A stretch of 64,000 nucleotides of DNA from Hypericibacter adhaerens (GTDB taxonomy: Bacteria > Pseudomonadota > Alphaproteobacteria > Dongiales > Dongiaceae). Below the pieces are notes generated by a model. That model was not told the origin of the DNA. It did not search any database and saw only the letters and a program-made list of their open reading frames with translations. A program made the translations under genes and the position numbers. Positions 18,584 to 27,447 of this stretch are shown one piece after another (the first letter of the stretch is position 1; the number at the start of each line of letters is the position of its first letter). The DNA is taken from the NCBI RefSeq assembly GCF_008728835.1, contig NZ_CP042582.1:2445001-2509000 (forward strand), read 5' to 3'.

Positions 18584-18628
18584 GCCCCCGGTTTCTCGGC
18601 CCCGAGCGGCTCAGGAGGAGCGTTGTCG

Positions 18629-18847
18629 ATGCGACGCGTCACGATGGAGACCCTGCGCCGGATGGCGGAAGAGCTGCCGGGCCTGCCCTGGCCCGACGCG
18701 GAGCTGGAAGGGCTGGTCGCGCCGCGGTTCGGCGTCATCACCGGATTTCCGGAATTCCTTGCGGAGGTCGAGGCGTTGGACCGCATCGATCTCGGTGCGG
18801 CCGGGCTGCCGGCGCCGCCCGGCCGCAAGCCGAAACCGGCGCGATGA
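18629..18847 (+). CDS. Small GatC/AtzG-like amidase partner
   Basis: A 72-aa protein read from ATG at 18629; TTG at 18623 is an alternative, and AGGAGG lies at 18613-18618. It overlaps the amidase by ATGA. The pattern ETLRRMAEELPGLPWPDAEL followed by EFLAEVEALDRIDL recalls the two-helix start and DxI/L tail of GatC/AtzG-like (DUF4089-type) proteins that form complexes with AtzE-type amidases. It ends in a Pro/Lys/Arg-rich tail. Size and coupling support this; the sequence similarity is weak enough that it should be tested. Confidence 0.6.
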   Translation: MRRVTMETLRRMAEELPGLPWPDAELEGLVAPRFGVITGFPEFLAEVEALDRIDLGAAGLPAPPGRKPKPAR

Positions 18848-20253
18848 CGGGATCGCCCTGCCTGACGGAGGCCGCCACGCGCTGGGCGGCCGCGGTACGT
18901 GACGGATCCCGCTCGCCCGTTCGCGAGATCGAGCGCGTTCTTGCGCGGATCGAAGCGCTGAACGGCGCGACCAAGGCCTATATCTCGGTCGACGGCGCGG
19001 GCGCGCGGGCTGCGGCGGAGGGCGGCGGCCTCGGGCCGCTGGCCGGCGTTCCTTACGCGGCCAAGGATCTGTTCGAGACGCGGTCCCTGCCGACCACCGG
19101 CGGCTCGCGCGTTCTCGAAGGCTGGCGATCCGGGCGCGACGCCGCCGCGATCGAACGGCTTTCGGCCGCGGGGGCCGTTCTCCTGGGCAAGGCCAATCTC
19201 CACGAGTTCGCTCACGGCACGACCGGCGAGAACGCCCGCTTCGGCACGCCGGCCAATCCCTGGGACCCGACGCGCATGGCCGGCGGCTCGAGCAGCGGAT
19301 CGGCCGTGGCGGTGGCACAGGGGCTGGCCTGCTTCGCGCTCGGCAGCGACACCGGCGGCTCGACCCGCGTGCCGGCGGCGCTCTGCGGTCTGATCGGATT
19401 CAAGCCGAGCTTCGGGCGCATCAGCCGCGAGGGCATGATCCCCTATTGCTGGTCGCTGGATCATGTCGGGATCATCGCCGGATCGGTCGGCGACACGGCG
19501 TTGGTGCTGCAGGCGCTGGCGGGACACGACCCGCGCGACGGCGGGTCGGCGGATCTGCCGGTACCCGACTACGGGCAGGGCCGGTTGCGCGGCGTCCGGG
19601 GCCTGCGCGTCGGCGTTCCCGAGCGGCATTTCTTCGAGCATGCCGACCCCGAGATCCTGGCCGCGACGCGCCGCTGCCTCGCGCGGCTGGTCGAACGCGG
19701 GGCCGAGCTGAGGCCGGTGAGCTTGCCGGATCTGAGCCACGCGCGTACCGTCTCGCTGCTGCTGCAGATGCCGGAGGTGCTCTCCTATCACCGGCGCTAC
19801 CTGCCGGAGAAGCTCGGGCTCTATGGCGAGGATGTGCGCAGCGGCCTCGCCTTCGGCCAGTTCATCCTGGCCGAGCATTATGTCCGCGCGCAGCGCATGG
19901 TCGAGCAATACCGGCGCGAGAGCGAGGCGGCGATGGCCGATGTCGATGTCGTCATCACCCCGACCTGTCCGGTCGTCGCGCCCGCGCTCGGCACCGCGAC
20001 GGTCGAGACGGAGGGGCTGGAGGAGCCGGTCGGCAACGCGCTGACGCGCTTCACCGCCTTCTTCAACATGACCGGCGCGCCGGCGCTTTCGGTGCCGAGC
20101 GGATTCCACAGCAGCGGCCTGCCGATGGGCGTCCAGATCGTCGGCCATCCTTTCGACGAGGCGACGGTGCTGGCGGTCGGGCAGGCGATCGAGGAGCAGC
20201 AGGGCTCGCTCTTCGATCCGGCCGACGATTGCCGCGACGGCGCGGCGATATGA
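18844..20253 (+). CDS. Amidase-signature hydrolase (GatA/AtzE-like)
   Basis: A 469-aa amidase-signature enzyme. The Ser-cisSer-Lys triad is visible: K74 (YAAKDLF), the cis-Ser in MAGGSSSGSA (about 149-151), and nucleophile S173 (SDTGGSTRVPAALCG). Members cleave amides, carboxybiuret-type compounds or the Glu-tRNA intermediate. The coupled small GatC/AtzG-like protein and the absence of GatB argue for a catabolic AtzE-like role. It lies directly downstream of the M24 hydrolase, which suggests successive hydrolysis of an imported nitrogen compound. The following PhzF-like gene begins 11 bp after its stop. Confidence 0.92.
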   Translation: MTGSPCLTEAATRWAAAVRDGSRSPVREIERVLARIEALNGATKAYISVDGAGARAAAEGGGLGPLAGVPYAAKDLFETRSLPTTGGSRVLEGWRSGRDAAAIERLSAAGAVLLGKANLHEFAHGTTGENARFGTPANPWDPTRMAGGSSSGSAVAVAQGLACFALGSDTGGSTRVPAALCGLIGFKPSFGRISREGMIPYCWSLDHVGIIAGSVGDTALVLQALAGHDPRDGGSADLPVPDYGQGRLRGVRGLRVGVPERHFFEHADPEILAATRRCLARLVERGAELRPVSLPDLSHARTVSLLLQMPEVLSYHRRYLPEKLGLYGEDVRSGLAFGQFILAEHYVRAQRMVEQYRRESEAAMADVDVVITPTCPVVAPALGTATVETEGLEEPVGNALTRFTAFFNMTGAPALSVPSGFHSSGLPMGVQIVGHPFDEATVLAVGQAIEEQQGSLFDPADDCRDGAAI

Positions 20254-20264
20254 AGGAGACAACC

Positions 20265-21089
20265 ATGTCCATGAGCCAGGCGGACCGCATCCCGCTCTAT
20301 CTGGTCGATGCGTTCGCGGAACGAGCCTTCGCCGGCAATCCGGCGGCGGTCTGCGTCCTGCCCGCCTGGCCCCCGGAGTCCTTGCTGCTCGCGATCGCGG
20401 CCGAACTCAACCTGTCAGAAACGGCCTTCGTCGTGGGCAGCAAGGGCACTTACGAGATCCGCTGGTTCACCCCCACCAGGGAAGTCGATCTGATCGGCCA
20501 CGCCACCCTGGCGGCAGCCCATGTGGTGCTGGGCGAGGTCGAGCCCGGCCTGGGCGAGGTCAGGTTCCGCTCCGGCGCCGAGACCATCGCTGTCACGCGC
20601 GACGGCGAGAATCTCGCCATGGATTTCCCGGCGCTCCGCTCGAGCCCGGCCCGCAATCCGGCGCCGGTCGGTCGCGCGCTCGGGATCAAGCCGTCCGCCG
20701 TGCTGGCGGCCAAGCACTACATGGCACTCTACGAGACGGCCGATCAGGTCCGGGCGCTCAAGCCCGACATGGCGGCGCTGGTGGCGCTCGACCTGCCGGC
20801 CGTGATGGTCACGGCACCCAGCGACGAGACGGGCATCGACTTCGTCTCGCGCTTCTTCGCGCCGGCCAACGGCGTGCCCGAGGACCCGGTCTCCGGCGTG
20901 GCCCATCTGGCGCTCGTGCCCTATTGGTCGGAGCGGCTGGGAAAGAAGCGCCTGGTCGGGCGCCAGCTCTCGCAACGCGGCGGCATCGTGATCGGTCTCG
21001 ACCGCGGTGCGCGCGTGACCCTGATGGGCCGTACCGTGCTGCTGTTCGCCGGCGCGATCCATCCGGAAGGCGTGCACCTGGCGGGCTGA
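20265..21089 (+). CDS. PhzF-family isomerase/epimerase-like protein
   Basis: A 274-aa PhzF/DapF-fold protein with two similar halves. N-terminal family motif: VDAFAERAFAGNPAAVCVL, with the presumed catalytic Glu in LNLSETAFV (E52). Next come WFTPTREVDLIGHATLAAA and the second-half motif FAPANGVPEDPVSGVAHLAL. PhzF proteins isomerise small metabolites; most genomic members have unknown substrates. ATG at 20265 follows AAGGAG by 6 nt. It is the last gene of the M24-amidase run, so it probably processes the product of those hydrolases (inference). Confidence 0.92.
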   Translation: MSMSQADRIPLYLVDAFAERAFAGNPAAVCVLPAWPPESLLLAIAAELNLSETAFVVGSKGTYEIRWFTPTREVDLIGHATLAAAHVVLGEVEPGLGEVRFRSGAETIAVTRDGENLAMDFPALRSSPARNPAPVGRALGIKPSAVLAAKHYMALYETADQVRALKPDMAALVALDLPAVMVTAPSDETGIDFVSRFFAPANGVPEDPVSGVAHLALVPYWSERLGKKRLVGRQLSQRGGIVIGLDRGARVTLMGRTVLLFAGAIHPEGVHLAG

Positions 21090-21443
21090 CATCCGCGGGC
21101 GGCTCGGTGCCGACCCGGCCCATGCGCACCTGCTGTCTCACGTGAGATCATAGGATTTGCAGTGCGATAGGCGGCAGGGCTGCGGCCCGTGCCGCGATCG
21201 GTGGCGCTTGGAGGCCTGTGCTGCATTTTCGCAGCGCCGGCGATGCCGGATTGCATCAAGGCGGGAATTGCGCATCATGCCTTGAAGCAAGCGGTTCCCG
21301 GTCCCGCAGAGCCGGGGATCCGCCAACGTCACCGCAAGAGTGGCGCCTCAGGGACGGCTGGGAGGACGGCATTGGGACACGGTCGCAATCGACCGGGCGC
21401 GCGGCATTCGCCGCTGGCCGAAGGCGCGGCGAGGGCCTGAGAC
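21090..21443. other. Intergenic region with a 12-bp palindrome
   Basis: No gene or RNA can be supported in this 354-bp gap. The one clear element is the perfect palindrome TCTCACGTGAGA at 21136-21147, about 300 bp before the PAS protein and 47 bp after phzF-like. It could be an operator, but nothing else shares it in the window. Confidence 0.4.
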
Positions 21444-22736
21444 ATGGCACCCCAGCCTTCCCTCAAGCGCGCGCCGGCGCGCCGACGGCAAACCGGCCGC
21501 AAGCAACGATCGGTGCGCCCTGTGGCCCCGACGACGGGTGCCGAAGCCTCGCCGTGGGACACCGCACCGGTCATGCTCGACCTGATCGCGATCGAGGGCG
21601 AGCGGATCCTGGCCTGCAATGCGACCCAGGCGGCGGCGATCGGCTGCGCGCCGGACCAGCTCGTCGGTGCGCCGGCAGAACGCTTCTACCTGCACGATTC
21701 CCTCGAATGCCTGCGCTCGCTGGCCGAACGCCTCGATCCTGGCCAGGGGGAAGCCAATCTCCGGCTGCAGCTGCGCCGCGGGGATGGGCAGCTCCTACCG
21801 GTCACGGCCCAGGTCGATATCGTCCTGTGGAACGGGAAGACGCGAGCCCTGCGCACGGCAAAGGCGCCGCTCGATCCCGCTCTCGACGCCGCGGAGCAGG
21901 TCGAGCGCGAGAACGAGATCCTGCGCGGCATCGTCTCGGCTTCGAAGGATGCGCTCTGGTGCATCGAGTTCGCGGAGCCGGTGGATCTGACGGCGCCGGC
22001 ACCCGAGGCCATCCGGCAGTTCTTCGAGAATGTCTGCTACTGGCGGCTCTGCAACCGGGCCATGGCGCGTTTCTACAAGCTGCCCGAGGACATGGATTTC
22101 AACGATACCCAGGTTCGCGCCACCTTTCCCCGCAATGCCGAGAACGAGGCCTTCGCCCGTCTCCTGATCGAGCATGGTTTCAATATCGACGGCGCGCCCG
22201 CGCTCGACCGGCGGCTGGACGGCGTCGCGGCCCATGTGGAGAACGATGTCCGCGGCCATATCGCCGATGGGATGCTCCATCGCATGTGGGGCGCCACGCG
22301 CGACCTGAGCGAGCAGAAGCGCACGGAGCTGGCGCTCGCCAGCCGGCTCGATGCGACCGTCGAGGTGCTGAGCGCCGTGCCCGATCCGATCCTGGTGATC
22401 GGCCGGGAGGGCCTGCTCGAGGCGGCCAACCCTGCCGTCGAATGGCGTTTCGGCTGGACGGTCGACGAGGTGCTGGGCCGGCCCGCCGGCGATCTCGTCC
22501 GGTTCCCGGCGGATTTCGATCCGGCCAACGATATCGGCGGCCCCGGCGTCGAGAATCCCGCGCTCGAGGTCACGGTCCGCACGGCGGACGGCCAGGAGCA
22601 TCCCTGCCGCGCCCATCTCTCGGCCTTGGGCGAGGCCACACAGGATCGCCGCGTGGTCCTCACCCTGCGGCCGGAGGCCATGGGATCGAAGGCGGGGCCG
22701 CAGCGCGGCCATTCCGGCAACCGGACGGCCGGGTAA
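21444..22736 (+). CDS. Multi-PAS protein without output domain
   Basis: A 430-aa protein that seems to carry three PAS-type modules. The first lies at about 40-135 (LDLIAIEGERILACNATQAA), the second at about 150-295 (ASKDALWCIEFAEP, ending MWGATRDLSEQKR) and the third at about 305-410 (LSAVPDPILVIGREGLLEAAN). A basic, disordered N-terminus (residues 1-35) precedes them. It has no kinase, cyclase or DNA-binding domain. The AAA+ regulator gene starts 10 bp later, so the two are probably one operon and this protein may feed sensory information to it. The ligand is unknown. Confidence 0.8.
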   Translation: MAPQPSLKRAPARRRQTGRKQRSVRPVAPTTGAEASPWDTAPVMLDLIAIEGERILACNATQAAAIGCAPDQLVGAPAERFYLHDSLECLRSLAERLDPGQGEANLRLQLRRGDGQLLPVTAQVDIVLWNGKTRALRTAKAPLDPALDAAEQVERENEILRGIVSASKDALWCIEFAEPVDLTAPAPEAIRQFFENVCYWRLCNRAMARFYKLPEDMDFNDTQVRATFPRNAENEAFARLLIEHGFNIDGAPALDRRLDGVAAHVENDVRGHIADGMLHRMWGATRDLSEQKRTELALASRLDATVEVLSAVPDPILVIGREGLLEAANPAVEWRFGWTVDEVLGRPAGDLVRFPADFDPANDIGGPGVENPALEVTVRTADGQEHPCRAHLSALGEATQDRRVVLTLRPEAMGSKAGPQRGHSGNRTAG

Positions 22737-22745
22737 GGGCGGAGC

Positions 22746-24203
22746 GTGGGGATGCGGTTCTCACGGATCGATATAGGCCCCGGCGAGGATGTGTTTGCGC
22801 CCGAGCTCAAGGCGGCGCTCGGCGCGCCGGAAATCCGGCTGCTGCTGAACCGCCTGCCCGATGGGGTCGTGGCAATCGATCGCGACGGCACGATCCTGGC
22901 GATGAACGGCGCGGCCGCCTCGATCAACGGGGTGGCCGCGGCGGAGCTGATCGGACAGCCGCTCGCCAGGCTGAAGGAACGCAGCGCGATCGACTGGACC
23001 CCGATCTCGGACAGCTTCTTCGCGCGCCGCAAGGGCGAGTTCCTGGGGCAGACCGAGGATGGCCGGCGGATGCTGAGCTCGCTCCGGCAGATCTGGGGCG
23101 AGAGCGGTGCGGTCGAGCTGACGCTGGTGGTGCAGCGCGACCTCCAGGTGCTGGATCATGCGCGCCGCAGCGCGGCCGGCGGCGAGCGGCGCAACCTCTT
23201 CAAGTTCCTGTCGGACCGAGAGGCGGGCCCGGATTTCGTCAAGCAGCGGCGTCTTTCGCCCGCCCTCAATCGTGTGCTCGAGCAGGGCGAGAAAGCGCTG
23301 CGCGAGAACCGCCATATCCTGCTGGTCGGGGAATCCGGCACCGGCAAGGCGGAGATCGCCCACCATCTGCATCGTCTGGTCGACCGCCAGGCGGGGCCCT
23401 TCATCACGGTCAATTGCGGCGCCATTCCGGAGAACCAGTTCGAGGCCGAGATGTTCGGCCACGAGAAAGGGGGCCTGCCGGCCGCGCCGCGCGGCGGCCG
23501 GGCGGGGCTGGTCGAGGCGGCCGAGGGCGGCACGCTGTTCCTGGATGCGATCGACGAGATGCCGCTGGCAAACCAGGTCCGGTTGCGCCTGTTCCTCGAT
23601 GACGGGCCGGTGCGACCGCTCGACACGCGCAAGCCGCAGCCGATCAAGACCCGCATCATCGCCGCCGCCCATCGCGACCTGCGTGCGCTCAGCGAGGAGG
23701 GCAGTTTCCGCCGCGATCTCTATTACCGGCTCGCGGCGGTGACCTTGCCGCTGGCACCCTTGCGGCTGCAGCCGGCCCTGACCGAGCATCTGATCGACCG
23801 CTTCCTCGCGGCCGTCAACCAGGCGCGCGAGCCGAAGCTCCGCCTGTCGGCCGCCTGCCGCGCGACGCTGCTGGCCTATCGCTTTCCCGGCAATATCCGC
23901 GAGCTCCACAACATCATGCAGCAGCTCGCCGTCACCGCCGGGGAGGAGGCAACGGTCGATCACTTGCCGCCGCTCGAGTCGGATCCGCCGATCGAAAGGG
24001 CATCGTCGCGCAGGGCGGCCGCGCGCGGCCTGGCCGGCAAGCTGGCCCGGTCCGGCCGCCTCAAGGACAGCGTGCGGGCCTTCGAGCGCGAGCTGATCGC
24101 CGAGGCCATCGCGCGCCACGGTTCCAAGCGCAAGGCGGCCCAGGCGCTGGGCGTCGATATCGGGACGATCGTGCGCAAGACGCAGGGAGGATCGACGGAT
24201 TGA
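22746..24203 (+). CDS. PAS-AAA+-Fis regulator with degenerate sigma-54 contact loop
   Basis: A 485-aa protein read from GTG at 22746 (ATG at 22752 is equally possible). PAS domain about 25-130; AAA+ domain about 165-395 with Walker A GESGTGKAE (K201); C-terminal Fis-type helix-turn-helix (SKRKAAQALGV). The GAFTGA loop that touches sigma-54 reads GGLPAA (242-247), and Walker B, normally LFLDEI, is LFLDAI (A268 in place of the catalytic Glu). Arg residues R322-R323 and R385 (GNIREL) are kept. It therefore probably works without sigma-54, like TyrR, or as an ATP-responsive repressor. The transporter genes downstream are likely targets. Confidence 0.88.
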   Translation: MGMRFSRIDIGPGEDVFAPELKAALGAPEIRLLLNRLPDGVVAIDRDGTILAMNGAAASINGVAAAELIGQPLARLKERSAIDWTPISDSFFARRKGEFLGQTEDGRRMLSSLRQIWGESGAVELTLVVQRDLQVLDHARRSAAGGERRNLFKFLSDREAGPDFVKQRRLSPALNRVLEQGEKALRENRHILLVGESGTGKAEIAHHLHRLVDRQAGPFITVNCGAIPENQFEAEMFGHEKGGLPAAPRGGRAGLVEAAEGGTLFLDAIDEMPLANQVRLRLFLDDGPVRPLDTRKPQPIKTRIIAAAHRDLRALSEEGSFRRDLYYRLAAVTLPLAPLRLQPALTEHLIDRFLAAVNQAREPKLRLSAACRATLLAYRFPGNIRELHNIMQQLAVTAGEEATVDHLPPLESDPPIERASSRRAAARGLAGKLARSGRLKDSVRAFERELIAEAIARHGSKRKAAQALGVDIGTIVRKTQGGSTD

Positions 24204-24339
24204 CGGCGGTGACGCCGCGGGGTGCCCGGCGTCGAACGAGGGAAGGAGCCCGGCAAAGGCATCGAAACGGAGACGCCGTCGAACTGCCAGCCCGATCCGG
24301 GTCCGACATGGAGAGCTTTGTCTCAAGAGGAGAAGGTCG

Positions 24340-25392
24340 ATGGGAATGGGGTTGAAAGGGATTCTCTGGGGGGCCGCCGCGGCGGCCCTGATCCTGGGCA
24401 CGTCCTACGCGAAGGCCGCGGAGCTGAGCTTCCTCGGCTGGGAAGGCTATGCCGACGACAGCTTCGTGAAGGAGTTCGAGGCGACGACGGGCTGCAAGGT
24501 CACGGCGACCTATGTCGGCTCGAACGACGATTTCGCGCCGAAGCTGGCCGCGGGCGGCGGCAATTACGACATCGTCTCGGTCTCGGCCGACACGACCGGC
24601 GTCCTCGTGGCGGCCGGCCTTGTCGAACCGTTGGACCCATCGAAGCTCGAGCACTGGAACGACATCTATGATGTCTTCCGCAAGGCCAAGGGCATCAATG
24701 CCGACGGCAAGATCTACGGCGTGCCGCTGACCTGGGGCTCGATCCCGCTGATGTACCGTACCGACAAGATCACCGAGACGCCGGATTCCTACGCGGCGCT
24801 CTGGGATGACCGCTACAAGGGCAAGATCGCGCTCTGGGACGACAAGAGCGCCATCTACAACACGGCGCGCCTCCTCGGCTACGACAACGTCTACAGCCTC
24901 AGCGACGAGCAGCTCGAGGCGGTCAAGGCCAAGCTGATCGCCGAGAAGCCGCTCTTGCGCAAATACTGGACGACCGCCGGCGAGCTCATCAATCTCTATG
25001 CCTCGGGCGAGGTCTGGATCTCGAACACCTGGGGCGGATACCAGGTGGCCGAGCTGCAGAAGCAGGGCATTCCGGTGAAGGAGTTCCTGCCCAAGGAGAA
25101 GGCCGACGGCTGGGTCGACAACTGGATGATCGTGAAGGACAGCCCGAATGCGGACTGCGCCTATAAATACATCAACTTCACGACTTCGGCCCGCGGCCAG
25201 TGCGGGATCTCCACCGTCACCGGCTATTCGGCGGCGAATCCCGTGGCGGCGAAGGAATGCATGACGCCCGAGGAATACAAGGACAAGCACCAGGACGACA
25301 TCAACTACGTCAACAGCCTGGTGATGTGGGAGCAGCCGGATCGGCTGGATGTCTACACCAACACCTGGAACGCCGTGAAAGGCGCTGAATAG
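24340..25392 (+). CDS. ABC transporter periplasmic binding protein, PotD-type (second system)
   Basis: A 350-aa exported binding protein with signal peptide MGMGLKGILWGAAAAALILG, cleaved after AKA. PotD-like features are LSFLGWEGYADDSFVKEFE, YDIVSVSADTTGVLV, IYGVPLTWGSIPLMYRTD and W.NTWGGYQV. Paired cysteines occur late (ADCAYKY, GQCGIS, KECMT). It heads a four-gene importer operon in the order binding protein, ATPase, permease, permease. GAGGAGAAGG lies just upstream of the ATG. It is clearly diverged from the binding protein at 15943, so the two systems probably take different substrates. Confidence 0.93.
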   Translation: MGMGLKGILWGAAAAALILGTSYAKAAELSFLGWEGYADDSFVKEFEATTGCKVTATYVGSNDDFAPKLAAGGGNYDIVSVSADTTGVLVAAGLVEPLDPSKLEHWNDIYDVFRKAKGINADGKIYGVPLTWGSIPLMYRTDKITETPDSYAALWDDRYKGKIALWDDKSAIYNTARLLGYDNVYSLSDEQLEAVKAKLIAEKPLLRKYWTTAGELINLYASGEVWISNTWGGYQVAELQKQGIPVKEFLPKEKADGWVDNWMIVKDSPNADCAYKYINFTTSARGQCGISTVTGYSAANPVAAKECMTPEEYKDKHQDDINYVNSLVMWEQPDRLDVYTNTWNAVKGAE

Positions 25393-25464
25393 GCGATGGC
25401 CGAGACCGGGCGGGCTGGCGGCGTCCCGCCCGGTGCGGCCGGCGATGGTGGCGAAACAACGACG

Positions 25465-26574
25465 ATGACGAAGATCATTGAGCTGCGGAATCTCTCGAAG
25501 GTCTATGCCGGCGACGTGCGGGCGGTCGACGGCATTTCCCTGGATATCGAGGCGGGCGAGTTCGTCACCCTGCTGGGCCCCTCGGGCTGCGGCAAGACCA
25601 CGATGCTGCGCTTGATCGCCGGATTCGAGACGCCCGACACGGGCGAGATCATCCTCAACGGCAAGGACGTGACCGACGATCCGCCCTACCGGCGGCCGGT
25701 CAATACGGTCTTCCAGGACTATGCGCTCTTCCCGCATATGACGGTGGCGCAGAATGTGGGCTACGGCTTGCGGCTTGCGGGCATGCCCCGGGCGGAGATC
25801 CGCACCAGGGTGGCCGCCGCGCTGCGCATGGTCGATCTCCTGGCCAAGGAGGACAGCCTGCCCGGCCAGCTCTCGGGCGGCCAGCGCCAGCGCGTGGCGC
25901 TCGCCCGCGCCATCATCCGGGAGCCCAAGGTGCTGCTGCTCGACGAGCCGCTCTCGGCGCTCGACGTGAAGCTGCGCGAGGCGATGCAGGTGGAGCTCAA
26001 GCATCTGCATCAGAAGCTCGGCATCACCTTCATCCTGGTCACCCACGACCAGAAGGAAGCGCTGGTCATGTCCGACCGGGTGGTGGTGCTGGAGCATGGC
26101 CGCATCGCCCAGAGCGGCACGCCGGGCGAGCTCTATGACCGTCCTGCCAGCCCTTATGTGGCCGACTTCATCGGCACCTCGAACCTGATCCCGGCGACGG
26201 TGAACGCCCTGTCGGGTGGCGAGATCGAAGTACAGGCGGGCTCGCACCGTCTGCGGGCGTCGGCCGGCTCATTGCGCGTCGCGGCCGGCGACAAGGTGCT
26301 GCTCTCGATCCGGCCGGAGCGCGCGCAGATGCTGGCCGCGGGGACGCCCGCACCGGCGCAGGCCAATCTGTTGCCGGCCACGATCCGGGAATATCTCTTT
26401 CACGGCAATGCCATGCGGGTGGAGCTTGATATCGGCCAGCCCGAAGCCTTCCTTCTCGACCTCCAGCTTCATTCGGCCCTGTCGGGGGTCGAGCTTGCCA
26501 AGCCGGGCAGCGCGGTCCGGATCGCCGTCGCGCCGGTCAATGTGACGGTGTTTCCGGCGGGAGCGGCGGCATGA
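25465..26574 (+). CDS. ABC transporter ATP-binding protein, PotA-type (second system)
   Basis: A 369-aa importer ATPase with Walker A GPSGCGKTT, Q-loop FQDYALFPH, signature LSGGQRQR, Walker B VLLLDEPLSALD, H-loop VTHDQ and a C-terminal TOBE domain (about 255-365). Family N-termini match the start MTKIIELRNLSKVYAG at 25465. An in-frame ATG at 25396, 4 bp after the binding-protein stop, would add 23 Gly/Ala/Thr-rich residues and cannot be excluded. The end overlaps the permease start by ATGA. Confidence 0.92.
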   Translation: MTKIIELRNLSKVYAGDVRAVDGISLDIEAGEFVTLLGPSGCGKTTMLRLIAGFETPDTGEIILNGKDVTDDPPYRRPVNTVFQDYALFPHMTVAQNVGYGLRLAGMPRAEIRTRVAAALRMVDLLAKEDSLPGQLSGGQRQRVALARAIIREPKVLLLDEPLSALDVKLREAMQVELKHLHQKLGITFILVTHDQKEALVMSDRVVVLEHGRIAQSGTPGELYDRPASPYVADFIGTSNLIPATVNALSGGEIEVQAGSHRLRASAGSLRVAAGDKVLLSIRPERAQMLAAGTPAPAQANLLPATIREYLFHGNAMRVELDIGQPEAFLLDLQLHSALSGVELAKPGSAVRIAVAPVNVTVFPAGAAA

Positions 26575-27440
26575 AGCTTGCCGCCCGCCGCAGGCTGGCC
26601 AATCTCGGCGTGCTGGCGCCGCCGCTGCTCTGGACCATGCTCTTCATGTTCGTGCCGTACGCGATCATGTTCGCCTACAGCTTCTATCGGAAGCAGTTCC
26701 CGATCTTCATTCCGGACATCCAGTTCGGGAACTACCTGCTGCTGCTGACCGACCCGCAGTACTACACGGTCCTTTTGCGCACGCTGAAGATCGCGCTCCT
26801 GGTGGCGCTGGCCTCGCTCTTCCTCGCTTATCCGCTGGCCTATTTTCTGGTCTTCAAGATCCGCTCGGCGCGGGTGAGGGCGGGGCTCTACATGGCGGTG
26901 ATCGTGCCGCTCTGGGTCTCCTATCTGCTGCGGGCCTATACCTGGAAGACGATCCTCGGCAGCCAGGGCGTACTGAACTCCTTCCTGGTCTGGACCGGCC
27001 TCCTGAGCGAGCCGACGGATCTGCTGCTCTACAACCAGTTCTCGGTCGTCCTCACCCTGACCTATATCTTCATCCCCTTCGTGGTGATGCCGATCTACAC
27101 CGCGCTGGAGAAGATCCCGCGCAACCTGGTCGAGGCCTCCCACGATTGCGGCGTGGGGCCGGTGCAGACCTTCCTCAGCGTCACCCTGCCGCTCTCGGTG
27201 CCGGGCATCCTTGCCGGCGTTACCTTCGCCTTCTGCCTCACCTTCGGCGATTTCGTGGCGCCGACGCTCGTCGGCGGCCCCAACGCCACCATGATCGCCA
27301 GCGTGATCCAGTCGCAGTTCGGCACGGCGCTGAACTGGCCGCTGGGCGCCGCGCTCTCGATCGTGGTGCTGATCATCGTGCTCGCCATCATCTCGCTGTC
27401 GGACCGCTTCGAGCGGGCCGGCCGGCTCAATCTCGGCTGA
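26571..27440 (+). CDS. ABC transporter permease, PotB-type (second system)
   Basis: A 289-aa MetI-like permease with six predicted membrane segments, from LAPPLLWTMLFMFVPYAI to SIVVLIIVLAIISL. The EAA-type coupling loop is LVEASHDCGVGPVQTFLSVTLPLS, seen by its LVEASHDCG core and TLPLS end. Unlike the PotB-like protein of the first system it has no periplasmic insert. It is translationally coupled to the ATPase by a 4-bp overlap and is followed after 7 bp by the second permease. Confidence 0.92.
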   Translation: MKLAARRRLANLGVLAPPLLWTMLFMFVPYAIMFAYSFYRKQFPIFIPDIQFGNYLLLLTDPQYYTVLLRTLKIALLVALASLFLAYPLAYFLVFKIRSARVRAGLYMAVIVPLWVSYLLRAYTWKTILGSQGVLNSFLVWTGLLSEPTDLLLYNQFSVVLTLTYIFIPFVVMPIYTALEKIPRNLVEASHDCGVGPVQTFLSVTLPLSVPGILAGVTFAFCLTFGDFVAPTLVGGPNATMIASVIQSQFGTALNWPLGAALSIVVLIIVLAIISLSDRFERAGRLNLG

Positions 27441-27447
27441 CGGCCCC

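Noticed and set aside
21190-21440. Search for a sigma-54 promoter before the PAS/AAA+ genes.
   Set aside because: No GG-N10-GC element with acceptable context was found, which agrees with the degenerate GAFTGA loop.
24061-26247. A 728-codon minus-strand frame opposite the AAA+ regulator, binding-protein and ATPase genes.
   Set aside because: Crosses three well-supported plus-strand genes and lacks any domain signal.
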